A stretch of DNA of 64,000 nt from Leishmania mexicana MHOM/GT/2001/U1103 (GCF_000234665.1 NC_018318.1:471773-535772); one strand, 5' to 3'; numbered from the stretch's first letter, positions 19,013-30,463 are shown. Numbers and translations are program-made. The notes: a model not told the origin generated them from the sequence alone.

Positions 19013-20791
19013 GTGCGCGTGCGTGCGGTGATGGGGTGGAAGGAACGACAGACAGGCGAACGAAATAGGTACTTGAAAAATCACGCCAACGTCTGGAGAC
19101 TTCGATACTGATCGCTGCTCTCTCTCTCATGTGTCTCTGTAAGTGTGCGTGCTTGTGTGTGTGTGTGTGTACTCGTCCGTCTGTCAGTGAAGGTGCGTCG
19201 TCGCTGCATCTCCCCAGCGCATGCGCGAGTTGGCCGCGTGCGCTGTTACGACGCTGCAGAGGATCATCGACGGATCCGCGGTGTTCTCTCTGCGGGTGCG
19301 CGTGCAGGCGAGCGTGTGGTTTTGGGCCGTCATCTCTTTTCTTTTTATTTTTCTGTTTTCCGTTTTCAAAATTTGTTCGTCTATTGTTTCTATCGTCCAG
19401 ATTCGCGTCTGCTCATGCGTTATTCGTGCGTGAATGCGTGTGTTTACCCTCCCCTCTCCACCTCCTCCTGTATATATATATATGTGTGCGTATGTGTGTG
19501 TACATGGGGCATGCATCGGTACGTGTATGCCGAAGTTATATACGTATAGATCTGTGTGTGTATATACATCTATGTGTATGTGAATATGTATGTATGTATG
19601 TGTGTATAAGCGCTCGGGCGTCTCTGTGAATGTGGTTGAGGTTTATGGCTCCGTGCCGCGTCTTTTCCCCCATCTCTTGTTGTTGTGACGCTGATCCTCT
19701 CGATTTGCACCATGCCGCTGTATGTGCGTTTGTGTATGTATGTGTGTGTGTGTGTGGTCGTTACCGTTTTTTTTTCGTGTGGCGTGGATATTTTTCTTCG
19801 TGGTGTTGCTCCTCCACCATCCTTCCTCCTCGCCCAGCCTCTTCCCTTCTCTTGGCTCACCCACCGCCGTCGCCGCTGCCCTGTGCTGTCCGCCCTCGCC
19901 GCACTCCCGCGTCGCGCTGCCCTCCGGGGATTGAGGCGTTTCCTTTCCTGATTTCTTTTCCTTCAATCTCGGCGCCCCTCCTCCATCCGTGTGTGGGTGC
20001 GGGAAGGGGTGTGCGGTCCTCTACCGTTTTTTAGTTCTGCGCTGTTTTGCCCCCCCCCCCTCCCCTCTCCCGAAAAATGGCAACATCACCCAGAGACATA
20101 GAAACGACGAATGTACCGTTGCGGAGGTCACAGTCGGCATCGTATCCACACGCACGCACAAGGAGGGGCGCAAGTGACGAGAAAACGAGCAGCGACGTTG
20201 TGGCAGCTGCTCTATGTGTTCGCCGAAATGCCGCACTAGCGCGAGCGTGGCTGTCTTGGGTGAGCGGCCTATGCTCCATTCCTCCCTGCGCACCGTGATC
20301 ATCAGATTGTCTCTAGCGGCATCGCTGAGGCGACACGGGGTGTGTGGTGACGCAGTGTACGTAAATCTTCACCTCTCAGTTGCACACGTCGACGCTGCGT
20401 GCAAAGCCTTCCTCTCGGTAAGGAAGGGTAGTGTCTACCGTGATACCCAGCTGACGAGGCGATGTCTCGCTGAACCTCCTCCACCCACTCCCTCTGGCTG
20501 TTCGCACCATCGCCGCCACCTCATCACCTTGTTGCTCCGCGTGTCACGCCTGCATTGCTTGGTCTCCTCACTGCCGTTTATTCTTGCCACAACCCACCGC
20601 CATGCACATCGACCAACTTTACACGACTGTGAAGAAGACAAGTACACAGTAAGGCATCACAAGCGAACACGCACGTACACCCACACCCACACGCGTGCAG
20701 AGGTACCTCTCAAGCAAACGTGTACCGCACAGAGGTCCTCCTCCCTCGCGGTCTTTGAGTACTCGGGCGCACCGTGGGCTGTAGTGAACCG
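19013..20791. other. intergenic / UTR region with microsatellites
   Basis: Has several dinucleotide and mixed TG/TA runs: GT run at about 19154-19171, TA then TG run at 19471-19503, mixed TATG run at 19558-19610 and TG run at 19734-19757. A C run lies at about 20049-20058. No protein-like frame. A pyrimidine-rich stretch ending in AG at 20758-20759 is a candidate acceptor for the next gene. Confidence 0.65.
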
Positions 20792-21823
20792 ATGCGGCGG
20801 CTGAGAGGCAGTTCGCATCTGACTTGCTATTGGATCCAGAGAGCGGAACCGCGCTGTAGTGGCGCGATCTGCGGCAGCAGGAGCATAACCGGCACCGCAA
20901 CCGCGTCCTCGTCGACATCAAGCGGCACAGACGCCGGTGCAGCAAGTGCGGTGCTGCTAGCTCGTGCGGCGGAGATCCGACGCAACGAGCTTCTATTTCG
21001 GTGGCTGCGCTGCCTTGTCGTGCCCGCTTTCTCCATCTACGGTCTGTTCCTTCTCCGACCAACCGAGGGTCATTTCTTGCGCTACGTTGCCGAGCGGCGG
21101 CACCTGGATGCGTCTTTCAACGCGTGGTTCCCTCCTGTCGCCGTGGGTAGCCCGACTGAGCCCGGTTCCAAGGTAGAGCCGTCTAGGAGCACACCGACGG
21201 CGACGAGCACATCCTCACCGACAGGAGGGGCAGGCACGAAAGGGGGAGCCTCATCATTGGCGCCGGGGGCCATCCCGACGGTGTTTCGAAGCGAGCGCGA
21301 TCGCGAGTGGGCAGCGCAGCGTTTCAACTACAAGAGGGGTAGCGATGATGAAGAGCGTGTGGCCCGCAAGCGCCTCTTGTTCGCGCGCGACCGTGTCCAC
21401 TTGTCGGACGATACCGTCATCGAGACGATCCGTAGCCCGTCAGAGCAGCTGGAAGAGCTCCGCGCGCTGCACGAGCACCCACCCATGCACCTACTCAGCG
21501 AGCAGCTCAATACCATTGCTGAGGAGAGCCATCGCTATGCCGTTTCGCTCGCTGCTGCGCAGTCGGCTGACCCCAAGGACGTAGCGTCACCAGCCTCGCT
21601 GAAGGGCGACGGGGCTGTGACGTTGTCGTTGGACGGAGTTGCGTTGCCTCCGTCGAGAGGAGCGGCCGCTGTGGTTTCTGTGCCACCCCAAGTCGAAATC
21701 CAGTTCGAGGACCGCTCTCTGTTTGCCACCGCCGTCATTGTTTTTCGCGACCGCGACAACCGCGTTGTGCGTGCGATGCGGTTTATCGGAGCGTGTGGCA
21801 TGATATGGAAGGAGGTAGCGTGA
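20792..21823 (+). CDS. Hypothetical protein with one predicted membrane segment
   Basis: The protein is 343 residues from ATG 20792; an upstream extension would need a GTG start. I do not recognise a family. The first 50 residues are Ser/Thr/Gly-rich with several Arg and no clear acidic residues, which is compatible with organelle targeting. A hydrophobic stretch of about 20 residues (LVVPAFSIYGLFLL and flanks) follows an Arg-rich segment and could be one transmembrane helix. The middle is low-complexity Ser/Thr/Gly. A charged helical section (DREWAAQRFNYKRG onward) follows, and the C-terminus is the most ordered part (VEIQFEDRSLFATAVIVFRD, ending in MRFIGACGMIWKEVA). The coding character is good, but no function can be assigned. 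It lies in the same orientation as its neighbours with no sign of shared function. Confidence 0.7.
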   Translation: MRRLRGSSHLTCYWIQRAEPRCSGAICGSRSITGTATASSSTSSGTDAGAASAVLLARAAEIRRNELLFRWLRCLVVPAFSIYGLFLLRPTEGHFLRYVAERRHLDASFNAWFPPVAVGSPTEPGSKVEPSRSTPTATSTSSPTGGAGTKGGASSLAPGAIPTVFRSERDREWAAQRFNYKRGSDDEERVARKRLLFARDRVHLSDDTVIETIRSPSEQLEELRALHEHPPMHLLSEQLNTIAEESHRYAVSLAAAQSADPKDVASPASLKGDGAVTLSLDGVALPPSRGAAAVVSVPPQVEIQFEDRSLFATAVIVFRDRDNRVVRAMRFIGACGMIWKEVA

Positions 21824-22812
21824 GCAGGAAAGCCGAGAAATGTGCCGCGCTACTGCCGCGGAGAAGTGCGCTGCGTGCGTGTGGGTGTGTGCGTGGGAGT
21901 GTGTGTGTGTTTGTGTGCCGATTTCGTTTCTTCTTTGCTGCAGGCCGACTCACACCTCGGCACACGTGGCGGAGTATGCGGGCATGCATGTGGAGGCGCG
22001 CGCCTCTGTGGTACGGCGTTCCCCTTGCGGTGTGCGATGGCTGCCGCTTGTCGTCACGTAAATTTCGAGTTTAAACGTAAAGTGCACAAGCAGACCACCG
22101 AAGGACACTCGTGTATGGTCGGCGGAAGTGAGCGCGCACATCATGGGTCGACGGGCAGATGGCACCGGCCCCATCGCCTTGCCTTTGGCTGCAAAGGCTT
22201 CCCACGCCTGCTCTCACCGCGCGGGGGGGGGCTGAAGGGAGTGTGATGCCGAGCGCCCCAAAGGAGGAGTGGAGAGAGGTGCGCGGCGCTCGGGGTGCAG
22301 CCAATCTTCACGGCAAGGACCTTTTCCGTGCGTTGGCGCCGTACACCCCCCTCCCCACCCCTCGGCAAGCTTGTCTTGCCTATCTATATCATCGTCGTGC
22401 CCGAGAACCACGGATGGCTTTGCCACAATCCACCACTGCTATGCGAAGCGGTGGCCGCGTTTGCCGACAACCACGCGGTATCCGCGGCGATTCCTGGGAC
22501 GCAGCTGCGGGCGTTCCTCTGCTCTCATCCAGACCGTGCACCCTCCTCCTATCACCATCTCTCTTCGCTTCAACGCCCTCACCTACGCTACCCGCTGCCC
22601 ATGGGGTCGCTGTTTCTGTCCTTGCATCGATGCAACGCACACGCACGCACACGCGTAGTCTGCAACGCTTGAGCAACTATTCCTCTACGCTGTATCTCCG
22701 ACCTCACCTGTGCATTCCTCGATTTTTCCTTTGATCACGTCATACACATCACCCCAACAGACTTTATCAACAACATCTTCCCTTCCTTCAACCGCTTTGC
22801 CCATCCGTCAGC
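21824..22812. other. intergenic / UTR region upstream of enolase
   Basis: GT-rich near 21898-21915, with a G run at about 22223-22231. A pyrimidine patch near 22721-22733 is followed by several AG dinucleotides, including 22759-22760, which would give enolase a 5' UTR of about 50 nt. No gene seen. Confidence 0.6.
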
Positions 22813-24102
22813 ATGCCGATCCAGAAGGTTCACGCCCGCGAGGTGCTCGACTCCCGCGGCAACCCGACCGTTGAGGTCGAGTTGATGACGGAGGCCGGCG
22901 TTTTCCGCTCCGCTGTCCCGTCTGGCGCGTCGACTGGCGTGCACGAGGCGTGCGAGCTGCGCGACGGCGAGAAGGCGCGCTACTGTGGCGCCGGCTGCAT
23001 GCAGGCGGTGAAGAACGTGAACGAGATCCTTGCGCCGGCGCTTGTGGGCAAGGACGAGTCGGACCAGGCCGGCCTCGACAAGATGATGTGTGAGCTGGAC
23101 GGGACAAAGAACAAGAGCAAGCTCGGCGCGAACGCGATACTGGGCTGCTCGATGGCGATCAGCAAGGCCGCTGCGGCGAAGGCTGGCGTGCCGCTGTACA
23201 GGTACATCGCGGCTCTCGCTGGGACGAAGGATATCCGCCTGCCTGTGCCGTGCTTCAACGTGATCAACGGTGGCAAGCACGCCGGCAACGTGCTGCCTTT
23301 CCAGGAGTTCATGATTGCGCCCACGAAGGCGACGTCGTTCCGCGAGGCGCTGCGCATGGGCTCGGAGGTATACCACGCGCTCAAGGTGATCATCAAGAAC
23401 AAGTACGGCCAGGACGCCGTGAACGTCGGCGACGAGGGTGGCTTCGCGCCGCCGATCAAGCACATCGACGAGCCGCTGCCGATCCTGATGGAGGCAATTG
23501 AGAAGGCTGGCCACAAGAACAAGTTCGCGATCTGCATGGACTGCGCGGCAAGCGAAGCATACGACGCGGAGCGGAAGATGTACAACTTGACCTTCAAGAA
23601 CCCCGAGCCGACGTACGTGTCCGCGGCGGAGCTGCAGGCGACCTACGAGCGCTGGGTCTCGGAGTACCCGTTGGTGTCCATCGAGGACCCGTTCGCGGAG
23701 GACAACTTTGACGAGTTCTCGGCCATCACGAAGGCACTCGCCGGGAGGGCTCAGATCGTCGGTGATGACCTGACGGTGACCAACGTGGAGCGTGTGAGGA
23801 TGGCGATCGAGAAGTCTGCATGCAACTCGCTGCTGCTGAAGATCAACCAAATCGGCACGATCAGCGAGTCGATCGCAGCGGCGAAGCTGTGCATGGAGAA
23901 CGGGTGGTCTGTGATGGTGTCGCACCGCAGCGGCGAGACGGAGGACACGTACATTGCTGACCTCTCCGTGGGCCTGGGAACCGGCCAGATCAAGACTGGC
24001 GCGCCGTGTCGCGGCGAGCGCACTGCGAAGCTGAACCAGCTGCTGCGCATCGAGGAGGAGATCGGGTCCGCGGCCGCGTACGGCTTCCCCGGCTGGGCGT
24101 AA
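22813..24102 (+). CDS. ENO: Enolase (2-phosphoglycerate hydratase)
   Basis: The protein is 429 residues, the normal full length. It catalyses 2-phosphoglycerate to phosphoenolpyruvate in the cytosolic lower half of glycolysis. The active-site set is intact: Glu165 and Glu208, metal ligands Asp243, Glu291 and Asp318, Lys343 (catalytic base, in the signature [13 protein letters not shown]), His371 and Lys394 (numbers counted here; they correspond to the yeast residues a few positions higher). Cys147, Lys155 and Cys241 are all present; these are the residues described near the active site of trypanosomatid enolases and absent from mammalian ones. The sequence has the usual N-terminal capping ([20 protein letters not shown]) and flexible-loop SGAST motif. 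GC-rich codon use suggests a highly expressed gene. The ATG is unambiguous. Confidence 0.99.
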   Translation: MPIQKVHAREVLDSRGNPTVEVELMTEAGVFRSAVPSGASTGVHEACELRDGEKARYCGAGCMQAVKNVNEILAPALVGKDESDQAGLDKMMCELDGTKNKSKLGANAILGCSMAISKAAAAKAGVPLYRYIAALAGTKDIRLPVPCFNVINGGKHAGNVLPFQEFMIAPTKATSFREALRMGSEVYHALKVIIKNKYGQDAVNVGDEGGFAPPIKHIDEPLPILMEAIEKAGHKNKFAICMDCAASEAYDAERKMYNLTFKNPEPTYVSAAELQATYERWVSEYPLVSIEDPFAEDNFDEFSAITKALAGRAQIVGDDLTVTNVERVRMAIEKSACNSLLLKINQIGTISESIAAAKLCMENGWSVMVSHRSGETEDTYIADLSVGLGTGQIKTGAPCRGERTAKLNQLLRIEEEIGSAAAYGFPGWA

Positions 24103-26422
24103 GACGTGCTTCCCGGGCACCTACCGCCGCCGTGCGCAGCTTCTTTCCCCCTCTTCTGCCCCTCTTGACTTTCCACTTCCGCTAACGGTGCAGCTGCTGC
24201 GTCGCGGGGTGCATACACAGCACTCGTGTGGCGCTGGTCTAGCGCCTGCCATCAAAAAAAAGAAAAGAACATGGACGGTGCGGCGTCTCGGCTGCCCGGC
24301 TGGTGCGTGCTTGTGCGCTCGCGGTGGATGAAGGAGGGCGGGTCGGGGGTGCTGATGGCGAGGCGATGCGCCGTGGCGAGCTGCAACAGGCGGTCTGGTG
24401 TGTGTGTGTGTATGTGGGCACTGTTGTGCCCGCTGCGCGTGTGCGCTGGTCGAGTGCCTCGAGGGGCGCTGGGCGGCGTGCGCGGGCGTGTGCTTCCATT
24501 CTTGCCCGCGCACCCCTGCGTGCTGCGGGGCGTATGCGGTTGCCTCCTATTTTCTTTTGTTTCTTTTCTCCCAACCGCCGAGGCGGTCAGACATACTGGA
24601 AAAAAAGATTCCCTTTCCCCCACTCGCTGGCGCTGCGCACAAATGTCGGCGGTGGGCGGCGCGGTAAGCGGCGAGGGTCCCAGGCGACCGTGCCGCTCTC
24701 AGGGCCTCGCTCGGCTCCTCCTGCTCGCTGCCTTGCCGGCTCTCCCTCGTTCTCCTTCGAAGCCTGCCGGTGCCTACGCGCGCCACGGGATGCGCGGCCC
24801 TGCGCCCCTCCACCTCTCTCTCCCCTCCGCCTGCTCTCTTTCCGTGCGCGTGCGCATGTGTGTGTGTGCGAGCGGTGATGGCAACCAGATGGAGGCAAGC
24901 CGATGTACTGTAGTTGGAGAAGCAACGGGGTGTCGAGTACCGCATGCAGGACTCAGCGTGTGAGGTGGCGGAGGGAAAGGGACTCCCCAAAGCAAAACAA
25001 AATAGAAAAGGAAGGACACAACGGGGCAGACATCAAGGGGAGCGCCCTCGTGTGTGTGCGCACGTGTGTCTGTGAGTGTGTGGGCTTATCGTGGTTCTGC
25101 CGTCGACTCGGCTTCCCCCGCTTCTCTCACCTCCCGCATCCCCGTTGTACTCTTCGAACGCTGCTCCTCGCGCGTCGCGTCGCCCTGGAGCGGCTTGTCA
25201 GCTCGAGGACCACTGCGAGACAGCTGCCCTCCTTATCTCGCTCTCTATCGTGCAGGCGTGAGTGATCGCGGCTTTTTGTTCCTCGTGCTCCCCCCCACCA
25301 CAAATACCAAACGTGTCTTCCGTCTCGCTCCTCGCCACACCCGTCACCCATCCACCTCCTCCTTGCCCCATTCCCTTCTGCTATTTTCTTCCCTTGCCCA
25401 TCCCGCTGCTAAAAGCCCCGTCGCTTCTTCGCTGTTTGCGAGGTGGTCCCGTCTCTACACCTCCAACCCCCTCGCCACTCTCCTTCCTGTCTTCACACAC
25501 ACACATACCGCCACCATCACCACCACTCCTTGGTGACTCTGGGATGATTTGGGCTTGTGTGCGCGTGTGCGGCGAGTCACCGTCTTGCTTCTCGTCTGCC
25601 ACCCGCACATGCGCTCACGCGCGCATCTGTGGCAGCTCTTCCTGTACGCGTCTGCAGCGCCATCACGCTTCGCGGAGAAGGACTGCGTGAAGGAAGTAAC
25701 GAGAATAAAGAACGCCACCCAGCGCACGAGCGCATCCGTGACAGTGCGGTCTCTCTCTCTCGCTGTCTACTCTCGCCTCCACGCGTCCTTGCTCAACTAC
25801 TCCAGTCGGACATCCCTCCATCGTCACCGCCCCCTCCCCCCTCGCTACTCCCGTCCACTCACGATACGCCCCTCTCCTCTCCTCTCCTCGTGCGCGCTGT
25901 CTTTGAGGGAGAGCGCGGTGGCAGCTCTATTACAGCCAATTCGACTCGTTGTGGCTTCATACACTAATCCCCTCCCCTTCCCCCTGCTGGGCGGACGCCA
26001 CCATTGGCGCACTCTCCCTCTTGCACGCGTGTCTGCTGCTTTCGATGTGCACTCGCTTAGTGGCTCCCCTCCCCCCCACCACCCCCAAATCCGTCTCTCG
26101 CGTCTGCCCTCTTATCCCTGCGTGCATGTGCCAGCGCGTTACGCCGGCGCACGCGCTGTGACGACTTCTGTGCGTTTTTTTTAGGTGACATCACACACTG
26201 GTCACAAACCCCTTTCCCCCAAAAGGAAGCGGGCAAACAGCTGCGCTGCGAACGAAGTGAGCACATCTCACGCGTCCCTTGCTGTCCTTTGCCTGTCGCG
26301 TTCCGACGCTGGCTGGTGTCTGCGTGCGGGCGCCCACTCACGGCACACCTCACCTCGCTTCACGGCATCTGTCTTGATTCACGACGGAGACAACCAAGGT
26401 CCCGTTTCGCCTTGGTGCCACG
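24103..26422. other. intergenic / UTR region downstream of enolase
   Basis: A 2.3-kb spacer. It has an A-rich patch at 24254-24270, a GT run at 24400-24414, an A run at about 24598-24606 and CT-rich sequence through 25300-26100. An open frame of 245 codons at 24226-24963 is Arg/Cys/Gly-rich without domain character and is probably chance. A T run plus AG at 26174-26184 is a good acceptor for the next gene. Confidence 0.6.
26174..26184 (+). promoter_or_regulatory. candidate spliced-leader acceptor before FYVE gene
   Basis: Eight T residues run straight into AG at 26183-26184. Use of this site would leave a 5' UTR of about 238 nt before ATG 26423. Confidence 0.45.
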
Positions 26423-29047
26423 ATGGATGAACGCCCGCGCGTAGTGTACAGCGGCATCGCTGAGAGGGAAATGCCGTCGCCATGCTCGAGCCACGTACAC
26501 GAACGACGGGCCTGCGGGCCTCCTGTGTTGCATGTGAACGTGCTTTACGGGCTGCCGAACGAGGAACCCGCCTCAAATTCGTTTTCGGCCACCTTAGGTC
26601 GGACAACATCAAGTGGGGTCGGCGTCCTCAGCCGCGCCGGTCCTGTGAGCAGCCTTCCGGCGTCTGTGGCTGCGTCCGCGTCTCGGCGGGCACCAGATAG
26701 CTTTCTATCGCCGATGTACTCGGCCCTCAACTTGAGCGCGATGAGCGGCACCGGTGTGGTGCAATCCTCCACCTTGGCGAAGCCCGTCCTGGAGTTGTCG
26801 CAGGTACGCTGCATCCCCCTCGACCAGTGGGTGCCGGATGCACACGTGGTGAACTGCATGGCACCGGACTGCAGCAACAGCTTCTCTCTCTTTAACCGCA
26901 AGCATCATTGCCGTATGTGCGGACGCGTCTTCTGCTCCTCGTGCTGCAACAACCTTGTGTACATACCGGCCGCCGTTGTGAACAGGGCGAATAGCTCGAC
27001 CGAGGGGCCGGCGGCGGTCAGCTATGTGGCAACGGCCAACACGTCCATGAGCTCCGCTGCTACTCCCGAGCCGCAGCAGTTTAACCGCGCGTGTGCGAGC
27101 GATGGCAGTGCATCGTCAAACGGGATGCGGCGAGGATCACAGGCCCACGCGGCACAGGGGGCCGATGTGTCCTCTGCGTCCAGCACTACACTGTTCCCCG
27201 GCCCGCTGCACGTCTGCAACGATGGAAACGGCCACCTAACGTCTAACGCGCTAACCTCCCCGTCGACGGTGACGGCGGTGACGACGCTGCCGTCATCTCT
27301 GTCTCCATCCACGCAAGCCGCGGTGCCATGCCGTGTGTGTGCTAGCTGCTCCTACGAGGTCCAGCTGGTGGTGTCTACTCGGCAGGAAAACGGGGAGCCG
27401 CGCCGCCGCAGCCGCGGTGAGCTCAAGATGATCCAGCGCGTCCTCCTCGTCAACGTCATGAGCTTCTTGACGCTGCGCGACTTGGTGAATGTGTCGCTTG
27501 TCTCGGCGGACTTCTACTTCATGTCCCGTGACAACATCATCTGGTACCAGTACAACATGACGCGGTGGGTTCAGGAGGCCGAGCTACCGCGACTGTCCTC
27601 GCTCAACTCGCGTGCTGCGGCGTCTCGAATGCAGCAGCAGCGAGGACCCAGCTGGTACACCTATTCCTCGGGCAATGTGGCCCGCAGCTCCTTGATAGAT
27701 GACATGTTCCCGAGTGCGCCGGTGATTCACGATGCCACGGCGCTCTCGGAGAGCGAGGCGGCGAAGCGCGTCATCTCGTTGCATGCGCGGTACAACTACA
27801 CCCAGTTCCTTGACTTTGCGCGACGGCAGGAGATGGCACGGTGTGAAGGGCTTTCGTCCTTTTCACTCGCTGCGCGCATCTTGCTGTCGAGCCCTATCCG
27901 CGTGGCGCTTGTGGGTCCGTGTGGTATCGGCAAGTCAGCCTGCGCTCACGCCTTCCTTGGCGAGAAGCCTTCCCAGATGGTGGTGCGCCCGACCATTGGG
28001 TTTGAGCGGCGTGCCGTGACAGTGCGGCTGGCCCGCGGCCTCTCAGCGGAGGCCGTGCTGCACATCTACGACCTCAGCGGCGCCGACCGCTACGGGGAGC
28101 TGCGCCGCTTCGTGTGTCGGCACTGCCATGCCATTGGTCTCTGCTATGACCCATCCCGAAAAGTGACGCTGGTGCAGGCGGCAGATATTATGATGGGGCT
28201 CGAGAGCGCTCTAGGCCCGCAGTCAGTAGTGGTCTGCGGACTGATGCGACAGCCTCATCATACCTCGAGCTCGGGCAGCGTACCCCTTAACCGCCCCAGG
28301 GTCGTCCCCGCTCGCCTTCCCGCTGTGGTGTCTGCCGTCACTGCGTTGAGCCTCTCAGCGTCCCCGAAGAGGGAGGCCCAACGCTCTCACTCGGTGCTTG
28401 TCGGCTCTGTTGAGTCTGAGGCTGGGGCTGCGGGTGGCGTTGCAGACGAGTCGATGCTCGCCGCGACAATGTGCGGCGTTGCCAACGGTTGTAACACGTC
28501 ACTTCAAGCCAGCAGCTGCCCCGCAAGCGCCGCGGTCGCGTTGCACGGCGTTGTTGCAGAGAATTGTGATCATGAGAGCTGTGACCGACTGCAGGCTGAT
28601 GCTGCGGTATCGCCGGTGCCATCACCTGCGCCGCCGCCGTTCACCATCGCCTCTCCGCACAGTAGCGCGCTCGAGGTGTCGGTCAACGATGCGGTGGGCA
28701 TCACCGTTCGAGGCCACTCATCCATCCATTGTCCGCTGCTGCACCCCACCCCGCTGTTCGAGGCTCTCGTGCAGTCTGTGCTGGACCTTTTGGTGGAGGC
28801 GACGGTGGCCAGCACGAGCACCATATCCGACATCAGCGCGGAGCTCACGATGCATGGCAGCGCCAGCGGCGCACAAAGCTTTCCGACGTCTTGTCCGAGC
28901 TCTCTGAGCGCTGGCAGTTCACCGGCGAGTGCGATGCGAGTCGCTTCTACACGCCGCCGCCCGAAAGCATCGCGGGCAATTATGGAGGACCTGCTAAACC
29001 TGACGATGCAGCCCTGTGCACTGGACATCTTGCTGGATCGAAAGTAG
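26423..29047 (+). CDS. FYVE / F-box / Ras-like P-loop fusion protein
   Basis: The protein is 874 residues. A FYVE zinc finger starts at about 136 (QWVPD, Cys pairs, then RKHHCRMCGRVFCSSCC, the PI3P-binding basic motif). Its last Cys pair (CRVCASC) comes only at 303-309, after an insert of about 115 Ser/Ala/Thr-rich residues. An F-box-like segment is at about 338-378 (IQRVLLVNVMSFLTLRDLVN ... WYQ). A Ras-superfamily P-loop segment is at about 491-605: VGPCGIGKSA (G1), PTIGF (switch I region), DLSGAD (G3). The place of the NKxD guanine motif reads VVVCGLMRQ, so guanine specificity looks lost. The remainder (610-874) is low-complexity with a short ordered end. FYVE domains target endosomal PI3P and F-boxes recruit SCF ubiquitin ligases. 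Endosome-linked ubiquitylation is a reasonable hypothesis, not shown. I know no standard family with this combination. Confidence 0.85.
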   Translation: MDERPRVVYSGIAEREMPSPCSSHVHERRACGPPVLHVNVLYGLPNEEPASNSFSATLGRTTSSGVGVLSRAGPVSSLPASVAASASRRAPDSFLSPMYSALNLSAMSGTGVVQSSTLAKPVLELSQVRCIPLDQWVPDAHVVNCMAPDCSNSFSLFNRKHHCRMCGRVFCSSCCNNLVYIPAAVVNRANSSTEGPAAVSYVATANTSMSSAATPEPQQFNRACASDGSASSNGMRRGSQAHAAQGADVSSASSTTLFPGPLHVCNDGNGHLTSNALTSPSTVTAVTTLPSSLSPSTQAAVPCRVCASCSYEVQLVVSTRQENGEPRRRSRGELKMIQRVLLVNVMSFLTLRDLVNVSLVSADFYFMSRDNIIWYQYNMTRWVQEAELPRLSSLNSRAAASRMQQQRGPSWYTYSSGNVARSSLIDDMFPSAPVIHDATALSESEAAKRVISLHARYNYTQFLDFARRQEMARCEGLSSFSLAARILLSSPIRVALVGPCGIGKSACAHAFLGEKPSQMVVRPTIGFERRAVTVRLARGLSAEAVLHIYDLSGADRYGELRRFVCRHCHAIGLCYDPSRKVTLVQAADIMMGLESALGPQSVVVCGLMRQPHHTSSSGSVPLNRPRVVPARLPAVVSAVTALSLSASPKREAQRSHSVLVGSVESEAGAAGGVADESMLAATMCGVANGCNTSLQASSCPASAAVALHGVVAENCDHESCDRLQADAAVSPVPSPAPPPFTIASPHSSALEVSVNDAVGITVRGHSSIHCPLLHPTPLFEALVQSVLDLLVEATVASTSTISDISAELTMHGSASGAQSFPTSCPSSLSAGSSPASAMRVASTRRRPKASRAIMEDLLNLTMQPCALDILLDRK

Positions 29048-30463
29048 ACGGGTGCCACGGAGAGTACAGCCGCAGACACGCGTACTGCACTGTTTCTCGT
29101 GCGCTTGCCGTTGGGTGCTGCAGGGGTGAAGATTGCGCTCCCCCACCAGAGCGTGTTGCGCGTTACGCCCAGAAGCAGGGCACTGGTCTATCGAGGCTTG
29201 TGTGGTGATGCGGTGCTCCCGCTCACGCCTGCGCTCACCTCGCTACTCTTTTCCTCCTTTTGCTCTCTGCGTCGGATGTTGCGTGTGGGTCTGTGTGCCC
29301 GTACGTCGGCCCTTTTCCCTCCGCCTTTTCTGATGTGGTGCAACTTGGCGGTGATGGAGCGCTACGCTGCCGTCTCTCTTCTCTTGCCGTGCTCGTCTCT
29401 CGGCGCCTTGGTGTTCGCTTGGGCTCCTGCTGCTGCTGCTGCTCCCTGCCCTGTGCGCGCTCACGCCTCTCACATGCTCGGATGTGGTTATGGGCTTCGC
29501 GGTTCCTGCTCAAGCACCGAAGCGCTGCCGTAGCGTTTCCTGCCCCCTGCATCTTTCCGTCAGATCCAAACACACCGTTACCGCAAACGTGCGCACCGAC
29601 GTGCCGCTATTAGCGGGGAGTGCTGCCCGCACTCGCGAAACGCGGAAGCACACGGCACTATGCGGGGTGCTAGTGAAGGACTCGGCCACCCTTACCTGCA
29701 GCATGACTTGTGCACATGAAAAGCGCCACGCTACCCGCTCATGGCGTGTGTCTGTGTGGGGCAAGACGGACGCGCATCGCCTCAGTTCCTCCTGCGCCCT
29801 CACTCTGTGTGCACCGCCAGCCTTGCCTGCCTGCCGCCATGTCCAAGAATGCCCTCGCCTTTTGCTATGTGTTCTGCGCCACGCTGCCCCCCTGCCCTCT
29901 CTTTTCCTCCTCGCCTTTGCGTGCACAGTGTGTCGGTTCACCGACTTGTTCGCGTCACCCTGCTCACGTGCGCTGCCTTTCCTCCCCCTCCCCTCCTCTC
30001 CTCCCTCTTGGTGCCTGCCCGTCAACCTCGCACATACCACAGCCGAGGTCACAGCTGATCGCGATTACGCAGAACGTCCCATCCGTCGTGTACCGGGCAG
30101 CGAGGCCTGCCTTTAAACTGGGAGGGGGTGGTGACGTCTGACGCGACGTGCCTCCTTCGCCCACCTTTCGTTCAACAGTTGCTTGCCGCGGCTCTCTGTC
30201 GGTTGGTCTGATCACCCGAAAAGAAGCCGGACAGGGGAGGGCCGATAACGTCTGTGTAAGAGTGCTGCCATAGACCCCTCCCCCCCGCCCCGCCCCGCCC
30301 TCTTGCTCTCTGTGGATACCAAGTCCCCTTCAACTCACGCACACCCACCCACCCACCCAGAGAGCGCCCAGTCGAGGCGCGGCGGATCTGGGCGGCGGAT
30401 TGCTTCCCCCCTACACAGTGTTGTTCTCTCCCTTCTTTTTGTTCCCGCCTCTCTGTGTCACGG
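29048..30463. other. intergenic / UTR region
   Basis: Has a GCT run near 29426-29442, a C-rich stretch at 30276-30300 and a CACC run at 30341-30359. No gene-like frame. A pyrimidine tract at about 30426-30450 has no AG before ATG 30464. An AG near 30417, after a shorter pyrimidine run at 30402-30411, is the likely acceptor. Confidence 0.6.

Noticed and set aside
22735..24120. 461-codon open frame on the - strand across enolase
   Set aside because: It is antisense to a full, canonical enolase and His/Arg/Leu-rich, a mirror of GC-biased codons.
24226..24963. 245-codon frame downstream of enolase
   Set aside because: Cys/Arg/Gly-rich with no domain or helix pattern and no nearby acceptor-plus-ATG arrangement.
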